64,000 bases of DNA from Candidatus Gracilibacteria bacterium CG17_big_fil_post_rev_8_21_14_2_50_48_13 (GCA_002783265.1 PFFG01000009.1:282009-346008); one strand, 5' to 3'. Shown: positions 19,952 through 28,637, counted from the first letter of the stretch. The notes: a model not told the origin generated them from the sequence alone. Made by a program: numbers and translations.

Positions 19952-20227
19952 TTAATTATTCCAGAAGAAAAGAAATGACGACATGGACTCAAAAAATGCC
20001 ATACGATCTTTCATGGGAAGGAAAAACGTGCACCAGATGAGCAATAGAAAGAAGAGAATAATAGACGACACGAGGGTAAATATATGTATGCTTGGCACAT
20101 ATGCATCGAGAACAGTCTTGTAGACATACAGAAAAAAGAGACCGATCGAGAATATGGACATGGCTTTTAGCCAGGCGAAGAAGTGATACAATCCTTTTTC
20201 TCTTAGCTCAGGCGGTTTTTTCTCCAT
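19952..20227 (-). CDS. small membrane protein with two membrane segments
   Basis: This is an unknown protein of 91 aa: a charged N-terminus (~1-18), two hydrophobic segments (~22-42 and ~48-70) and a short tail. Its ATG at 20227 lies inside the last codons of trmD (25-bp overlap), so it is probably translated by coupling. No motif suggests a function. The overlap and two clean membrane segments support it as a real gene. Confidence 0.55.
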   Translation of the reverse strand: MEKKPPELREKGLYHFFAWLKAMSIFSIGLFFLYVYKTVLDAYVPSIHIFTLVSSIILFFLLLIWCTFFLPMKDRMAFFESMSSFLFFWNN

Positions 20228-20853
20228 GCATCAATATTTTTATGATGACCAGACAGCAGCGTTTCGGGGACGCTCTTTCCCCGCCACACTTCCGGGCGCG
20301 TATAATGCGGGTATTCTTTTTTTCGGCCGAGGCGTTTGGAAAAGGATTCTTCTTCTGGTGAATCGTCGTTGCCGAGTACGCCAGGCAGAAGGCGTGTGAG
20401 GGCATCAATCAGGAGAAGAGCAGGAAATTCACCGCCACTCAGGACCGCGTCACCAACGCAAAAATGATAATCGACAAAGGTTTCTAGCACTCTCTCATCA
20501 ATACCTTCGTAGCGGCCACAGAGTAAAATGAGACTTGTATGGCGTTGTTTGAGCATTTCTGTGGCGTGCTGGGTCAGTCGCTTCCCCCTTGGGGTAAAGT
20601 GCACGACGGGTGCATCTGGCGCTGCCGTTTTCGCTGCTTCAATGGCGCGTGCAACGGGTTCAGGACGAAGGAGCATGCCTGCACCACCGCCGTAGGGCAC
20701 ATCATCAACGCGTTTATTGGGCGCTTCCTTGAAGTTTGCCAGAGAATAGTAGTGCAGACGCACAAGACCATCCGTGACGGCACGACCAAGAATGCCGGTT
20801 TCTGTCGGGCTTTCAAAGAACTTCGGAAAGAGTGTGATGATGTGAATATCCAT
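20203..20853 (-). CDS. trmD: tRNA (guanine-N1)-methyltransferase TrmD
   Basis: This is TrmD, 216 aa, which methylates G37 of tRNAs reading CNN codons and keeps the reading frame. Family hallmarks present are the N-terminus MDIHIITLFPKFF, DDVPYGGGAGM, LLCGRYEGIDERV of the SAM-binding trefoil knot, VGDAVLSGGEFPAL, and EYPHYTRPEVWRG...VPETLLSGHH with the catalytic Asp region. It ends shortly after the final conserved IDAWR and lacks ~20-30 residues of the usual C-terminus. Its start overlaps the last base of the cysteine desulfurase stop (TAATG). Confidence 0.96.
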   Translation of the reverse strand: MDIHIITLFPKFFESPTETGILGRAVTDGLVRLHYYSLANFKEAPNKRVDDVPYGGGAGMLLRPEPVARAIEAAKTAAPDAPVVHFTPRGKRLTQHATEMLKQRHTSLILLCGRYEGIDERVLETFVDYHFCVGDAVLSGGEFPALLLIDALTRLLPGVLGNDDSPEEESFSKRLGRKKEYPHYTRPEVWRGKSVPETLLSGHHKNIDAWRKNRLS

Positions 20854-22010
20854 TAGTAGGTGATGTTCATATGGCGAATTTGCCCAACGTGAAAGGCAAG
20901 GGAGGTGACAAGGGCGTCGATTTCCTCGCGTGTGGTGAGATGCGAAAAGGAGAGGCGCAAAGTTGCTTGTGCCAGCTCTTCAGAAATGCCCATGGCCGTG
21001 AGTACATGAGAGACACGGCCGCTGCCAGAGGCGCAGGCTGAGGCGGTTGAAACCGCAATGCCATCAAGGTCGAGACGACGCATTAGCGACTCTCCGGAGG
21101 TCCCTGGAAAGGCGATACTCAGAATGTGCGGTGACGCAGGGGTGGTCGCGTCGATATGAAAATGGATGTCTGGAATCGTTTCCGTAAGGCAGGTGCGGGC
21201 ATAGGCGTTGATTTCAACGAGCCGCTCTGTGCGAAGGGCTTGTTCTTCCTGCTGGATTTCGAGAGCCTTTTGCATACCGACAGCAAGAGGGACATTTTGC
21301 GTGCCTGCGCGTAGGCCAAACTCCTGGCTGCCACTGATGAGAGTTTCAATTTCTACACCTGGTGCGACGTAGAGGGCAGCAATGCCCTTTGGTCCATGAA
21401 ACTTGTGGGCTGCGAGCACAAAGGATGTGACGGGCAAATGTTGTAGGTTGAGGTTCATATCACCAACTGCCTGGGCTCCATCAACATGGAAATGAATCTT
21501 CTTTTCTTTGAGTGCTTGGGCAATCGCAGAAATGGGCTGTATGGTCCCTACCTCATTTTGCACAGCCATCAGGATAGCAAGACTTGTCTCGTCGGTGCAT
21601 GCTGCGAGAAATGCATCAACGTCCACGATTCCCTGAATATTAGGCTTAACGAAGGAAACAGTCCAACCTTCTCGCGAAAGGTCGTTGAGTGCGGCGAGGG
21701 TGGTGCTGTGTTCAAAAGAACTCGCAACAATATGACGACCCTTTTTCACGTGGGCTTTTGCTAAGCCCTTGATGGCCAGGTGAATTGCTTCTGATGCGCC
21801 ACCAGTAAAAATGACGGATTCCTGAGCGACATGTAGAAACGCCGCGATGCTGGCACGTGCATCATTGAGTGCAATATGGGCCTCCTGACCAAAAAAATGC
21901 GTTGAAGACGGATTCCCATATTTTTCCGTGAAATAGGGGAGCATTGCATCCACGACGCGCGGATCTGTCACCGTGGTTGCTGCATTATCCAGATATATTT
22001 TTTTGTTCAT
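20853..22010 (-). CDS. cysteine desulfurase (NifS/IscS family)
   Basis: This is a PLP-dependent cysteine desulfurase, 385 aa from ATG 22010 (MNKKIYLDNAATT). The frame is open a further 76 codons upstream, but that part overlaps the neighbouring gene and does not match the family. The PLP lysine is K203 in AAHKFHGPKG and the catalytic cysteine C326 lies in STASACASGS, as in group I NifS/IscS enzymes. It supplies sulfur for tRNA thiolation and Fe-S clusters. No IscU or MnmA is adjacent. The start overlaps the end of the 164-aa gene upstream by 26 bp. Confidence 0.95.
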   Translation of the reverse strand: MNKKIYLDNAATTVTDPRVVDAMLPYFTEKYGNPSSTHFFGQEAHIALNDARASIAAFLHVAQESVIFTGGASEAIHLAIKGLAKAHVKKGRHIVASSFEHSTTLAALNDLSREGWTVSFVKPNIQGIVDVDAFLAACTDETSLAILMAVQNEVGTIQPISAIAQALKEKKIHFHVDGAQAVGDMNLNLQHLPVTSFVLAAHKFHGPKGIAALYVAPGVEIETLISGSQEFGLRAGTQNVPLAVGMQKALEIQQEEQALRTERLVEINAYARTCLTETIPDIHFHIDATTPASPHILSIAFPGTSGESLMRRLDLDGIAVSTASACASGSGRVSHVLTAMGISEELAQATLRLSFSHLTTREEIDALVTSLAFHVGQIRHMNITY

Positions 22011-22479
22011 AGGGGTCTGAGATGAAGCGAATTTTGTAGAAATAGCAGCAAAGTGGACGAAGAATTTCGAGTTGCGTAAAGAGCTGCTTCTTTTGCTCTT
22101 TCGTTGCTGAGGAGTGTGCAATACTGTCCTTAAGTAACACCATATCATGCGTAAACATGGTTTCCGCATAGTCGTAATTCGCGACTTGCCAACGGTAGGC
22201 GAGGGAGACGGTTTGCGCATAGCTATCGAGCGCGGCATAGGCCCAGTCGATCATATCTCCGTCTCGTCTCGGAATGGCACTGATGCCACTGCGAATTTCC
22301 CCAATATACAGATGAATGAGTTCGATCGCTTGTTCGCCGATGGTCTCGTTGGGTTTTGGCTGGCCAAGAATTGTGGGATACCTTTGTCGTAGATCGTGCA
22401 TTGCATCCAAGATCTGGTGCGTTGTTGCAAACTTCTGCCCTTGCAGCTCACGAAGATAGGGTGATTCCAGACGTTCCAT
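21985..22479 (-). CDS. hypothetical protein, 164 aa
   Basis: This is an unknown helical protein. ATG 22479 (MERLESPYLRELQ) is preferred; the frame also opens at 22533 with a hydrophobic non-conserved-looking lead. It has many aromatic residues (YAALDSYAQT, YRWQVANYDYAE) and no cysteine motif or membrane segment. The 3' end overlaps the cysteine desulfurase start by 26 bp, and it follows the HEAT-like gene after ~57 bp, so it belongs to the minus-strand run that ends with hemW. Function unknown. Confidence 0.6.
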   Translation of the reverse strand: MERLESPYLRELQGQKFATTHQILDAMHDLRQRYPTILGQPKPNETIGEQAIELIHLYIGEIRSGISAIPRRDGDMIDWAYAALDSYAQTVSLAYRWQVANYDYAETMFTHDMVLLKDSIAHSSATKEQKKQLFTQLEILRPLCCYFYKIRFISDPYEQKNISG

Positions 22480-22536
22480 ACTGAAGAAGGAAAGATATTG
22501 CCCTATGTATACCACGAACTTCTTTTCCTGCAACGG

Positions 22537-23493
22537 TTAGCCCTTTTTCTGCCAGTCTTCTATGGCTTCTCTCAGCAAGGTTTCTTCCTCTTTTGAAAGA
22601 ATTCTGCTGGAATCTGATATGCAGTACCCGAGAACACTTGCAATGACCTGACCGACGTATTTGTTGTCTTCTTCCTTCAACATTCCTGCGAGGCGTTTTC
22701 GCGCTTCAGGGTTGTCTTCATAGACAAGCGTGTGCACTGCGGCGATGCGCACATCCTCCGTCGGATGCGTTTTTGCGATTGCAAAAAGGAACTCTCGGGT
22801 TTCCTCATCCATCACACTGCGCAGACTCATAAGCATTTCCATGGCGCGAGGAATTTCGCTTTTTTCCACAAGCCCACCAAATCGATGGGTAAAGTAGGCG
22901 CGCAGTGCCCGAATATGCATAGCGACAAGGTCTTTATCGGTTTCCTTAGCAAAAATATGGTCGAGATCTGCTCTCGCCTTGGCAATAACACTTGGTCGCC
23001 CACCATGTTTGAGTTGGTCAAGGGCTGCAAGCATTCTATGGTGATCGGAAATGAGATTTTCAATAGCATCCGGCAGCTGCTTGAAGCTTGAGGGGTAACG
23101 CTCGGAAAGTCCTTCAGAACTGAGGTGCAAGAACGACATGGCAACCAACATCTCTTGAGATTCACTGAGCTTTCGGTCTTGTAATCGTTTTTTCAATTCC
23201 AGCGTGACCAGTACAAGGAGCGTACCATTTGCCATTTTGTCTTCAAACAAGGCACAGAGAATTTCCGTAGGGGTGTCGCTTAGCTTCTCGCGAAAGGCAG
23301 CAATCTCTTCCTTTTCCTCAAGATCTCGAAGATTTTCCGGTGTCGGCAGCGTTGCACTTTCCGCGAGGATCGCCTTTTGTTTGTCCTCCTGCTCAAGGGT
23401 TATGGAGTTTTCCAGAGTATGTTCAAGCTCTTTCTGTGCGTCTACATTACGATCGAGAAAATCGCTTCGTGTGTGGGGCAGGTTTGGTATCAT
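22537..23493 (-). CDS. HEAT-repeat-like helical protein
   Basis: This 318-aa all-helical protein has an N-terminal ~75 residues that are charged and probably disordered or coiled. The rest shows helix pairs of HEAT/armadillo character, best in the C-terminal third (FAIAKTHPTEDVRIAAVHTLVYEDNPEARKRL and following). Such solenoids bind proteins or nucleic acids; no enzyme motif is present. It heads the minus-strand run HEAT-like, unknown, cysteine desulfurase, trmD, small membrane protein, ruvB, hemW. It diverges from serS across 145 bp. Confidence 0.6.
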   Translation of the reverse strand: MIPNLPHTRSDFLDRNVDAQKELEHTLENSITLEQEDKQKAILAESATLPTPENLRDLEEKEEIAAFREKLSDTPTEILCALFEDKMANGTLLVLVTLELKKRLQDRKLSESQEMLVAMSFLHLSSEGLSERYPSSFKQLPDAIENLISDHHRMLAALDQLKHGGRPSVIAKARADLDHIFAKETDKDLVAMHIRALRAYFTHRFGGLVEKSEIPRAMEMLMSLRSVMDEETREFLFAIAKTHPTEDVRIAAVHTLVYEDNPEARKRLAGMLKEEDNKYVGQVIASVLGYCISDSSRILSKEEETLLREAIEDWQKKG

Positions 23494-23638
23494 GGAGGTG
23501 TGTTATAGTGATGCAATTCTACACAACTTTATCGTGGTACGTCAATCGTGTTTTTTCGTGGGATTTCCCCGTATTTCTGTACAGAAGGGGAGGGCGTGAG
23601 TAGAATGCCACCGTTTCATCTGTTTTTACGACCATGCT

Positions 23639-24910
23639 ATGATCGACATTAAAGATTTACGAGAACGACCTGAATATTACCGGGAATCCACTGCTGCAAA
23701 AAATGGAGATCCATCGCTTATTGAGACGGTTCTCCAGCTCGATGAGGAACGCCGCGCCCTTATTTTTGCGCGTGATGAACTGAAGGCGAAGCAGAACTTA
23801 CTCACGAAACAGATTCCAAGCGCTTCCGCGGAGGATCGAGGGCGACTTGTTGCTGAGTCAAAAGCCCTGGGTGATCAGGTGAAAGAGGCGGATGCGAAGT
23901 CCGCTGAGATTGAAGCGGCCTATTTTTCAGCGGTGCATCAGATTCCTAATCCATTGCATCCGAGCGTACCCAAGGGGGCGAGTGATGAAGAAAACATTGT
24001 TGCGCGTGTCGTGGGTGAAAAACCAAATTTTCCCTTTCCCGTTAAGGAACACTGGGAACTGGGTGAAGATATGGATCTCATTGATATGGAGCGGGGGGCT
24101 AAGGTGTCTGGTAGCCGCTTTGTCTACCTGAAAAATGACCTTGTGATGCTGGAGTTTGCGCTCATTTCTTTTTGTTTGCAGAAGCTCTACGCAAAGGGCT
24201 TTACGCCTATGATCCCTCCTTACATGGTGCGTGAACGGGCCATGTACGGTACAGGGTATTTCCCTGATGCGGAAAATGGCGTGTATCATGTGAACCCGGG
24301 AGAAGACGATTTGTTTCTCATTGGAACCTCAGAAGTTTCTCTGGTGAATTATTACGACAATGAAGTGATTGATGTCTCCAAGCCGCAGCGCTTCGTCGGG
24401 TACAGCCCTTGTTTCCGTCGTGAGGCGGGGAGCTATGGAAAAGATGTGAAGGGTATTCTGCGCGTGCATCAGTTTGAAAAGGTGGAGATGGTGAGTTTTT
24501 GCCATCCTGATCAGAGTTGGGAAGAGCACGAATTTCTTCGCACTGTTGAGGAGGAAATTTTGAGTGACCTTGGTCTGCCATACCAGGTGCTGAATATCTG
24601 TAGTGGCGATCTTGGCGGTTCTGCAGCCAAAAAATATGATTTGGAGGCGTGGCTTCCTGGTCAGGAAAAATACCGGGAAATGACTTCCACCTCGAATACA
24701 ACGGATTACCAGTCTCGTCGTTTGAATATTCGTTTCCGCGATGAAGAGGGGAATATGCAGTATGTCCATATTTTGAACGGTACGGCGACATCGATGCGTC
24801 CGCTCATTGCCATTATGGAAAACTATCAGCAGGAAGACGGTACAATTCTTGTTCCGGAGGTGCTTCGCCCTTATATGGGCAAGGATCGCATAACCAAAAC
24901 AACGGCATGA
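23639..24910 (+). CDS. serS: seryl-tRNA synthetase
   Basis: This is SerRS, 423 aa, a class II synthetase that charges tRNA-Ser. The N-terminal coiled-coil arm (~30-100) recognises the long variable arm of the tRNA. Motif 2 is FRREAGSYGKDVKGILRVHQFEKVE, with the family TSEVSLVNYY ahead of it, and motif 3 is the GTATSMRPLIAIMEN region. The 145-bp upstream gap has no T-box sequence. The stop TGA overlaps the ATG of the ABC ATPase (ATGA), so the two are co-translated. Confidence 0.97.
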   Translation: MIDIKDLRERPEYYRESTAAKNGDPSLIETVLQLDEERRALIFARDELKAKQNLLTKQIPSASAEDRGRLVAESKALGDQVKEADAKSAEIEAAYFSAVHQIPNPLHPSVPKGASDEENIVARVVGEKPNFPFPVKEHWELGEDMDLIDMERGAKVSGSRFVYLKNDLVMLEFALISFCLQKLYAKGFTPMIPPYMVRERAMYGTGYFPDAENGVYHVNPGEDDLFLIGTSEVSLVNYYDNEVIDVSKPQRFVGYSPCFRREAGSYGKDVKGILRVHQFEKVEMVSFCHPDQSWEEHEFLRTVEEEILSDLGLPYQVLNICSGDLGGSAAKKYDLEAWLPGQEKYREMTSTSNTTDYQSRRLNIRFRDEEGNMQYVHILNGTATSMRPLIAIMENYQQEDGTILVPEVLRPYMGKDRITKTTA

Positions 24911-25578
24911 CTACTCCGCTTCTCACGGTGAGTGACCTTACGCTTGGTTATCAGGAGACGCCGCTGATGTCGGACGTCTCCTTTTCTCTGCAGCCGGGTG
25001 AAGTGTGTGCGATTGTGGGGCATTCAGGGACGGGGAAAACAACTCTCCTTCACACCATTGCGGGCATTCTTCCCGTTACGAATGGCCGTGTGCATTTTCG
25101 GGATCAGGATATTTCTCTCCTGAGTGGAAAAGACCGTCAGGTGTATCTTGCACAGCGACTTGGGCTCGTGTTTCAGGCATTTCATATTGTGCCTTTTCTC
25201 TCGGTGGAGGATAACGTTGCCTTGTCTCCTGTTTTTGGCCACACCTGGCAGGGACATGAACTTTCCCAAAAGGTGCGTGAGGTACTTGATCAGGTGGGTC
25301 TTGCGGACATGGCAGGGAAATATGCCCGTGAACTTTCTGGAGGGCAGCGGCAGCGGGTGGCGATTGCGCGCGCTATGGTGAATGCGCCTGATCTTATTTT
25401 GGCAGATGAACCAACGGGGAATCTTGACCAGCACACGGGAGATACGGTGATGGAGACGCTCGTGGATCTGGCGAGAAATCGTGGCAGCAGCATGATTTTT
25501 GTGACCCACGAAGAAGCCTATTTGCGCCTAGCAGACAGGGTTTTTGCAGTAGAGAATGGGAAACTTTTGCAACGCTAG
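24907..25578 (+). CDS. ABC transporter ATP-binding protein, LolD/MacB type
   Basis: This is a 223-aa ABC ATPase: Walker A GHSGTGKTT (~38-46), Q-loop, signature LSGGQRQRVAIARAM, Walker B LILADEPTGNLD and the H-switch VTHEEAY. The EPTGNLD wording points to the LolD/MacB/FtsE group, which works with FtsX-like permeases on lipoprotein release, peptide export or cell-wall control. No permease gene is nearby; the partner must be elsewhere. It is coupled to serS by a 4-bp overlap and ends in a long hairpin terminator. Confidence 0.9.
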   Translation: MTTPLLTVSDLTLGYQETPLMSDVSFSLQPGEVCAIVGHSGTGKTTLLHTIAGILPVTNGRVHFRDQDISLLSGKDRQVYLAQRLGLVFQAFHIVPFLSVEDNVALSPVFGHTWQGHELSQKVREVLDQVGLADMAGKYARELSGGQRQRVAIARAMVNAPDLILADEPTGNLDQHTGDTVMETLVDLARNRGSSMIFVTHEEAYLRLADRVFAVENGKLLQR

Positions 25579-25585
25579 TCGGCAT

Positions 25586-25645
25586 GAAAAAAGTCGGGGC
25601 GTACTTCGACATATCGTATGAACGAAGGAACCCCGACTTTCTTTG
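25586..25645 (+). terminator. terminator of serS-ABC operon
   Basis: Perfect 10-bp stem AAAGTCGGGG / CCCCGACTTT (25590-25599 with 25631-25640). A smaller hairpin (CTTCG/CGAAG) sits in its loop, and CTTTG follows. Unusually large loop for a terminator. Confidence 0.65.
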
Positions 25646-25752
25646 TGGATTCCAGCACGCAACGACGTATCGTTCGGACCAGTCTCCTGATTTCTCCTTG
25701 CCAACCCTCTCTCTGCTAACAAGTGTTACATAGAGAGCGGCCTCTTCAAGCC

Positions 25753-25841
25753 TCCGGGTGAATGTGTTTTTGTTTTTTTGAGGTGTTTTTTTGTTGTTTT
25801 TGTGTTTGGTTTTTTTGTGTTTTTTTGGTTTTGTACCCGGA
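25753..25841. other. G/T-only tract enclosed by an inverted repeat
   Basis: TCCGGGT (25753-25759) and ACCCGGA (25835-25841) form a perfect 7-bp stem. It encloses ~71 bases (25763-25833) that are only G and T except one A. It lies in a 545-bp stretch without a convincing gene (25579-26124). The minus-strand reading frame through it is a Lys/Asn/Thr-rich artefact. Function unknown. Confidence 0.6.
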
Positions 25842-25894
25842 TGAAACAAGGAGATGCAAACGCAGCGCGCTCCCATTTCCCGATTTCTGGCTAA

Positions 25895-25924
25895 TTGCAA
25901 AGGATCAAATCATAGAAGTATAGC
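25895..25924 (+). promoter_or_regulatory. candidate promoter of the 171-aa gene
   Basis: TTGCAA (25895-25900), 18-base spacer, TATAGC (25919-25924). It gives a leader of ~195 bases before ATG 26125. Confidence 0.45.
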
Positions 25925-25938
25925 AAAAAGGGTATGAA

Positions 25939-26121
25939 TTGCAAGTTCTTTTTCCGCGAGAAGAGTCTAAAGGGGCAAAATGTATTCAGGGCAGAAAACG
26001 AGTATTCATCAACCGTAAAGCAACTTTTCGTATTGAAGAATTTCCCATGATGCTTACATTAAGCAGCGACCCATTTTATTCCCCAATGCTTCCAACCGAG
26101 GCGTTGGGAGAAAGGAGATGA
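25939..26121 (+). CDS. possible small leader ORF, 24-60 aa
   Basis: An open frame runs from TTG 25939 to TGA 26121. A 24-codon version would begin at ATG 26047 (MMLTLSSDPFYSP). Its last codons contain the strong AGGAG of the next gene, and the stop lies 4 bp before that gene's ATG, a layout typical of translational coupling. A second frame (ATG 25934 to 26050, 38 codons) overlaps it. There is no recognisable domain. It may be a leader peptide or simply non-coding leader. Confidence 0.25.
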   Translation: MQVLFPREESKGAKCIQGRKRVFINRKATFRIEEFPMMLTLSSDPFYSPMLPTEALGERR

Positions 26122-26124
26122 AAT

Positions 26125-26640
26125 ATGGGAAACTTCTGGAAGAATCTGGTGCCCAATTGGGCGAAGAACAATTCTTCTGCAGTAACTGCAGAAGAGGTTG
26201 TCCAGCCTAAACGGACACCGATTAAGCCACCAGTACCCTCGACACCACCGCAATCAACTGCACTGACTCTAGGCAATACAGTAGAGCAGGAAGTTCTCAA
26301 GGAGCATAAGGAATTTATGCGTAAATCCGAAAGAACTTTCCAGCGCGCCTCCAAGGCGCTCACTGTCCGGCCGCAAATTGCTGAGGTTGCAAGCCCCCTC
26401 CCGGGGGTGATGATTGGTCGTCGTGAGTACGAAAATGGCTCCGCAGAGTTTACGTGCATATACAACCCCCGGTTGGTTGTGCATCACTCTGTAGGGCTAA
26501 AGCCTATGGAAGAACAAATGTCCCTACGTCGCATTGACGGCGTAGAAGACATTGAATCCTTCCTGTCCATGTTTGCCCCTCGCGTTGGACGTCCGTTCAC
26601 CGCGAAGATCCCACTCCAGTGGGAGCGAATCGGGGTATAA
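26125..26640 (+). CDS. hypothetical protein, 171 aa
   Basis: This is an unknown soluble protein with a near-perfect Shine-Dalgarno (AAAGGAG, 26111-26117), which fixes the ATG at 26125. Residues ~10-50 are Pro/Thr/Val-rich and probably disordered. A helical part (~52-80) and a C-terminal globular part follow, with GVMIGRREYENGS and MSLRRIDGVEDIESFLSMF. No motif is recognised. It stands alone between a low-coding region and its own terminator, and it faces the unknown 417-aa gene. Confidence 0.65.
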   Translation: MGNFWKNLVPNWAKNNSSAVTAEEVVQPKRTPIKPPVPSTPPQSTALTLGNTVEQEVLKEHKEFMRKSERTFQRASKALTVRPQIAEVASPLPGVMIGRREYENGSAEFTCIYNPRLVVHHSVGLKPMEEQMSLRRIDGVEDIESFLSMFAPRVGRPFTAKIPLQWERIGV

Positions 26641-26644
26641 AAAA

Positions 26645-26680
26645 TAAGAGGTCATCTATACGATGACCTCTTTTCTTTTT
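26645..26680. terminator. bidirectional terminator
   Basis: Perfect 10-bp stem AGAGGTCATC / GATGACCTCT with a 5-base loop, A-run before and TTTTCTTTTT after. It serves the 171-aa gene and perhaps the opposing gene. Confidence 0.85.
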
Positions 26681-26695
26681 GTATAATATAAGACT

Positions 26696-27949
26696 TTAGA
26701 GCGCTTTGTGACCCATTTGTGTCGATTTTGATGCTTCGAGCGCAAGTTTATCCTGAATACTGGATTGTTTTTCACAATATTGCGCCAGGGGGTTATTGTC
26801 TATGTCGAACCCGAATGTTACTAAAAATTCTGTCACTAGGCCCCATTTAAGGGATAGATATGCCTTAGACTGGAGTTCTTCTTCCGTCCTGTCTGCAAAA
26901 AGCCCTTCCTCTTCAAACTGGGCGCGGTAGAAACGAATACTGCTTTCTTGATTTTCAGTCCATGGCTTCATAATCCCGGCTTCTATGTCAGCATTGAAGT
27001 GATTTTCTATGGTGTCAAAAATGATTTTTGCCGTTGTTTGTGGGTTTGAGACGAAGGCATGTAAAGACTGTTTTGACTGAAAAAACTCTGGCACGCGGGC
27101 AAATTGTTCACGGTGATTCCAAAGAATATCTTTATTTTTAGAGCCGATATAGCCAAGAAGGTGATGTTCCATAACCATAACACCGCAATCATCGAAGAAC
27201 TTCAGAAGATATTGCCATTTTTTCTTTGCATCAAAGGATTCATAGAAGCCCATTGCACGATAGTCTTGTTCAAAGGCGTTTAGTCTAGCCAAATCCTCTT
27301 CATTCATGGGGGCTATGTCGCCGCGCTCCCTTTGTGTGTCGTAGTGTTTTCTAATGGTGTCAAAAAGCGCACCAACCGATAACTCGGGATTGTTGATAAA
27401 CTGTGTTAATCCAAATTCAGTATTCATGAAGTCAGGGACTGTTGCGTGACCCACTTTACCATCGTAGTCTTTAGATTCTGAAAAGGTTGGGATTCCTTTT
27501 TCTTTAATTTTACCCGCTGCAAAAGTCATGAGTGCACCCTTCTTGAGGGCTGCTTGCTCCTTGTCGTAGGCTTCTCGAGCAAGGCGGGCAGATTGTATCT
27601 CAGGCAGTTTTTCTTTCGCTTCAGCAAAATCTATAATCTTCAAACTCGCTGCGTCATCTACAAACTCACCACCCCATGATTCAGGCTCGACCTGACGAGG
27701 GCGCTGGATGCGTGCGGGCTTGAGAAGATTGTTGATTTTTGTCGCCATCGCATATTCTACGCCATGAATAAAGTCCCCTGTGCGATCGACAGCATTTTTT
27801 GCCACCTGCGACACGGGCGTCTCCAAAACAGTTTTCACACGGGATGCAAAGTTCTTCACAACGCCAAAACCCTTGGAAAAACGTTCTTTCACCCCGCTAA
27901 GGAGTGGAACTTTTTCCTCGTGTTGGTTTGTTGTATTGATTGCAGCCAT
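26696..27949 (-). CDS. hypothetical protein, 417 aa
   Basis: This is a large unknown protein. ATG 27949 (MAAINTTNQHEEK) is chosen; the longer frame to 28075 would run into guanylate kinase and has atypical composition. It is soluble, helical and rich in Phe, Lys and Glu. Two similar segments, FINNPELSVGALFDTIRKHYDTQRERG and FVSNPQTTAKIIFDTIENHFNADIE, suggest an internal duplication at ~175-215 and ~310-350. No enzyme motif, signal peptide or membrane segment is visible. It diverges from gmk across ~97 bp. Confidence 0.65.
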   Translation of the reverse strand: MAAINTTNQHEEKVPLLSGVKERFSKGFGVVKNFASRVKTVLETPVSQVAKNAVDRTGDFIHGVEYAMATKINNLLKPARIQRPRQVEPESWGGEFVDDAASLKIIDFAEAKEKLPEIQSARLAREAYDKEQAALKKGALMTFAAGKIKEKGIPTFSESKDYDGKVGHATVPDFMNTEFGLTQFINNPELSVGALFDTIRKHYDTQRERGDIAPMNEEDLARLNAFEQDYRAMGFYESFDAKKKWQYLLKFFDDCGVMVMEHHLLGYIGSKNKDILWNHREQFARVPEFFQSKQSLHAFVSNPQTTAKIIFDTIENHFNADIEAGIMKPWTENQESSIRFYRAQFEEEGLFADRTEEELQSKAYLSLKWGLVTEFLVTFGFDIDNNPLAQYCEKQSSIQDKLALEASKSTQMGHKAL

Positions 27950-28046
27950 AGATTTTGGGAGAATTGTACACACAAGTTGTATCATAGTTTCTGTACTTTC
28001 GCAAAGGTTCTGGTAGTTTTTTAGTAGACATGTAACTGCAAATCTA

Positions 28047-28634
28047 ATGCCATACGAACGACGACTGATTGCCATTGCTGGTACCTCCGGATCGGGGAAA
28101 GGAACCGTGATTGCTTCACTTAAAGAACGTCACCCAGAGTTTGTTTACCCCGTGTCCTTAACGACCAGAGCACCGAGGCCGGGTGAGATAGATGGAGTGA
28201 CGTACCATTTCGTAACAGAAGACGCTTTTCTTCGTGCGGCAGAGCAAGGCGAGCTCCTTGAATGGGCAGTGAATCACGAAAAGGAATACTACGGCATGCT
28301 GAAAAAACCTGTGGAGGATGCCCTTGCGGCTGAGAAAACGGTGGTGAGAGAAATGAGTTTGGCGGGCATTGTCACCTTGCGCAAAACGCCTTTGGCAGAG
28401 CAGCTCTATGCAATTTTTCTGATTCCACCCTCTGAAGAGGTTATGCGTGCACGCATTCTCAAACGATCGGCGCTGCCAGAAGAGGAAGTGACGAGGCGAC
28501 TAGCGACGGCAAAGAAAGAGATCGAAATGGCCTCCATTTGTGATGTATCTATTCTGGCGGAAGAAGGAAAACAGGCAGAAATCTATGCCTTGGTGGAGGG
28601 CGCCATACGTCGATCTGCATCATCACACCTGTAA
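28047..28634 (+). CDS. gmk: guanylate kinase
   Basis: This is a guanylate kinase of 195 aa that phosphorylates GMP to GDP with ATP. The P-loop is GTSGSGKGT (~12-20), followed by the GMP-binding TTRAPRPGEIDGVTYHF and the lid region. The Glu/Tyr of the GMP site (ELLEWAVNHEKEYYG) are present, although the usual HGNxYGT wording is altered to EKEYYGM. It is 3 bp ahead of the 194-aa gene, so the two are one operon. Confidence 0.9.
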   Translation: MPYERRLIAIAGTSGSGKGTVIASLKERHPEFVYPVSLTTRAPRPGEIDGVTYHFVTEDAFLRAAEQGELLEWAVNHEKEYYGMLKKPVEDALAAEKTVVREMSLAGIVTLRKTPLAEQLYAIFLIPPSEEVMRARILKRSALPEEEVTRRLATAKKEIEMASICDVSILAEEGKQAEIYALVEGAIRRSASSHL

Positions 28635-28637
28635 GCT

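Noticed and set aside
22011..22238. N-terminal extension of the cysteine desulfurase frame
   Set aside because: Overlaps the neighbouring gene, lacks family similarity, and the conserved start MNKKIYLDNAATT is at 22010.
23494..23638. T-box or other riboswitch before serS
   Set aside because: No GGTGGNACCGCG core and only 145 bp of space; nothing comparable to the aspS leader.
24908..24910. Possible UGA recoding (Gracilibacteria/SR1 code)
   Set aside because: TGA ends well-defined genes at the expected length (serS, DUF3467, ruvB), and proteins show no internal UGA-Gly.
25394..25900. Minus-strand frame of 168 codons across the G/T tract
   Set aside because: Composition (Lys/Asn/Thr from AC-rich low-complexity DNA) and overlap with the ABC ATPase and its terminator show it is not a gene.
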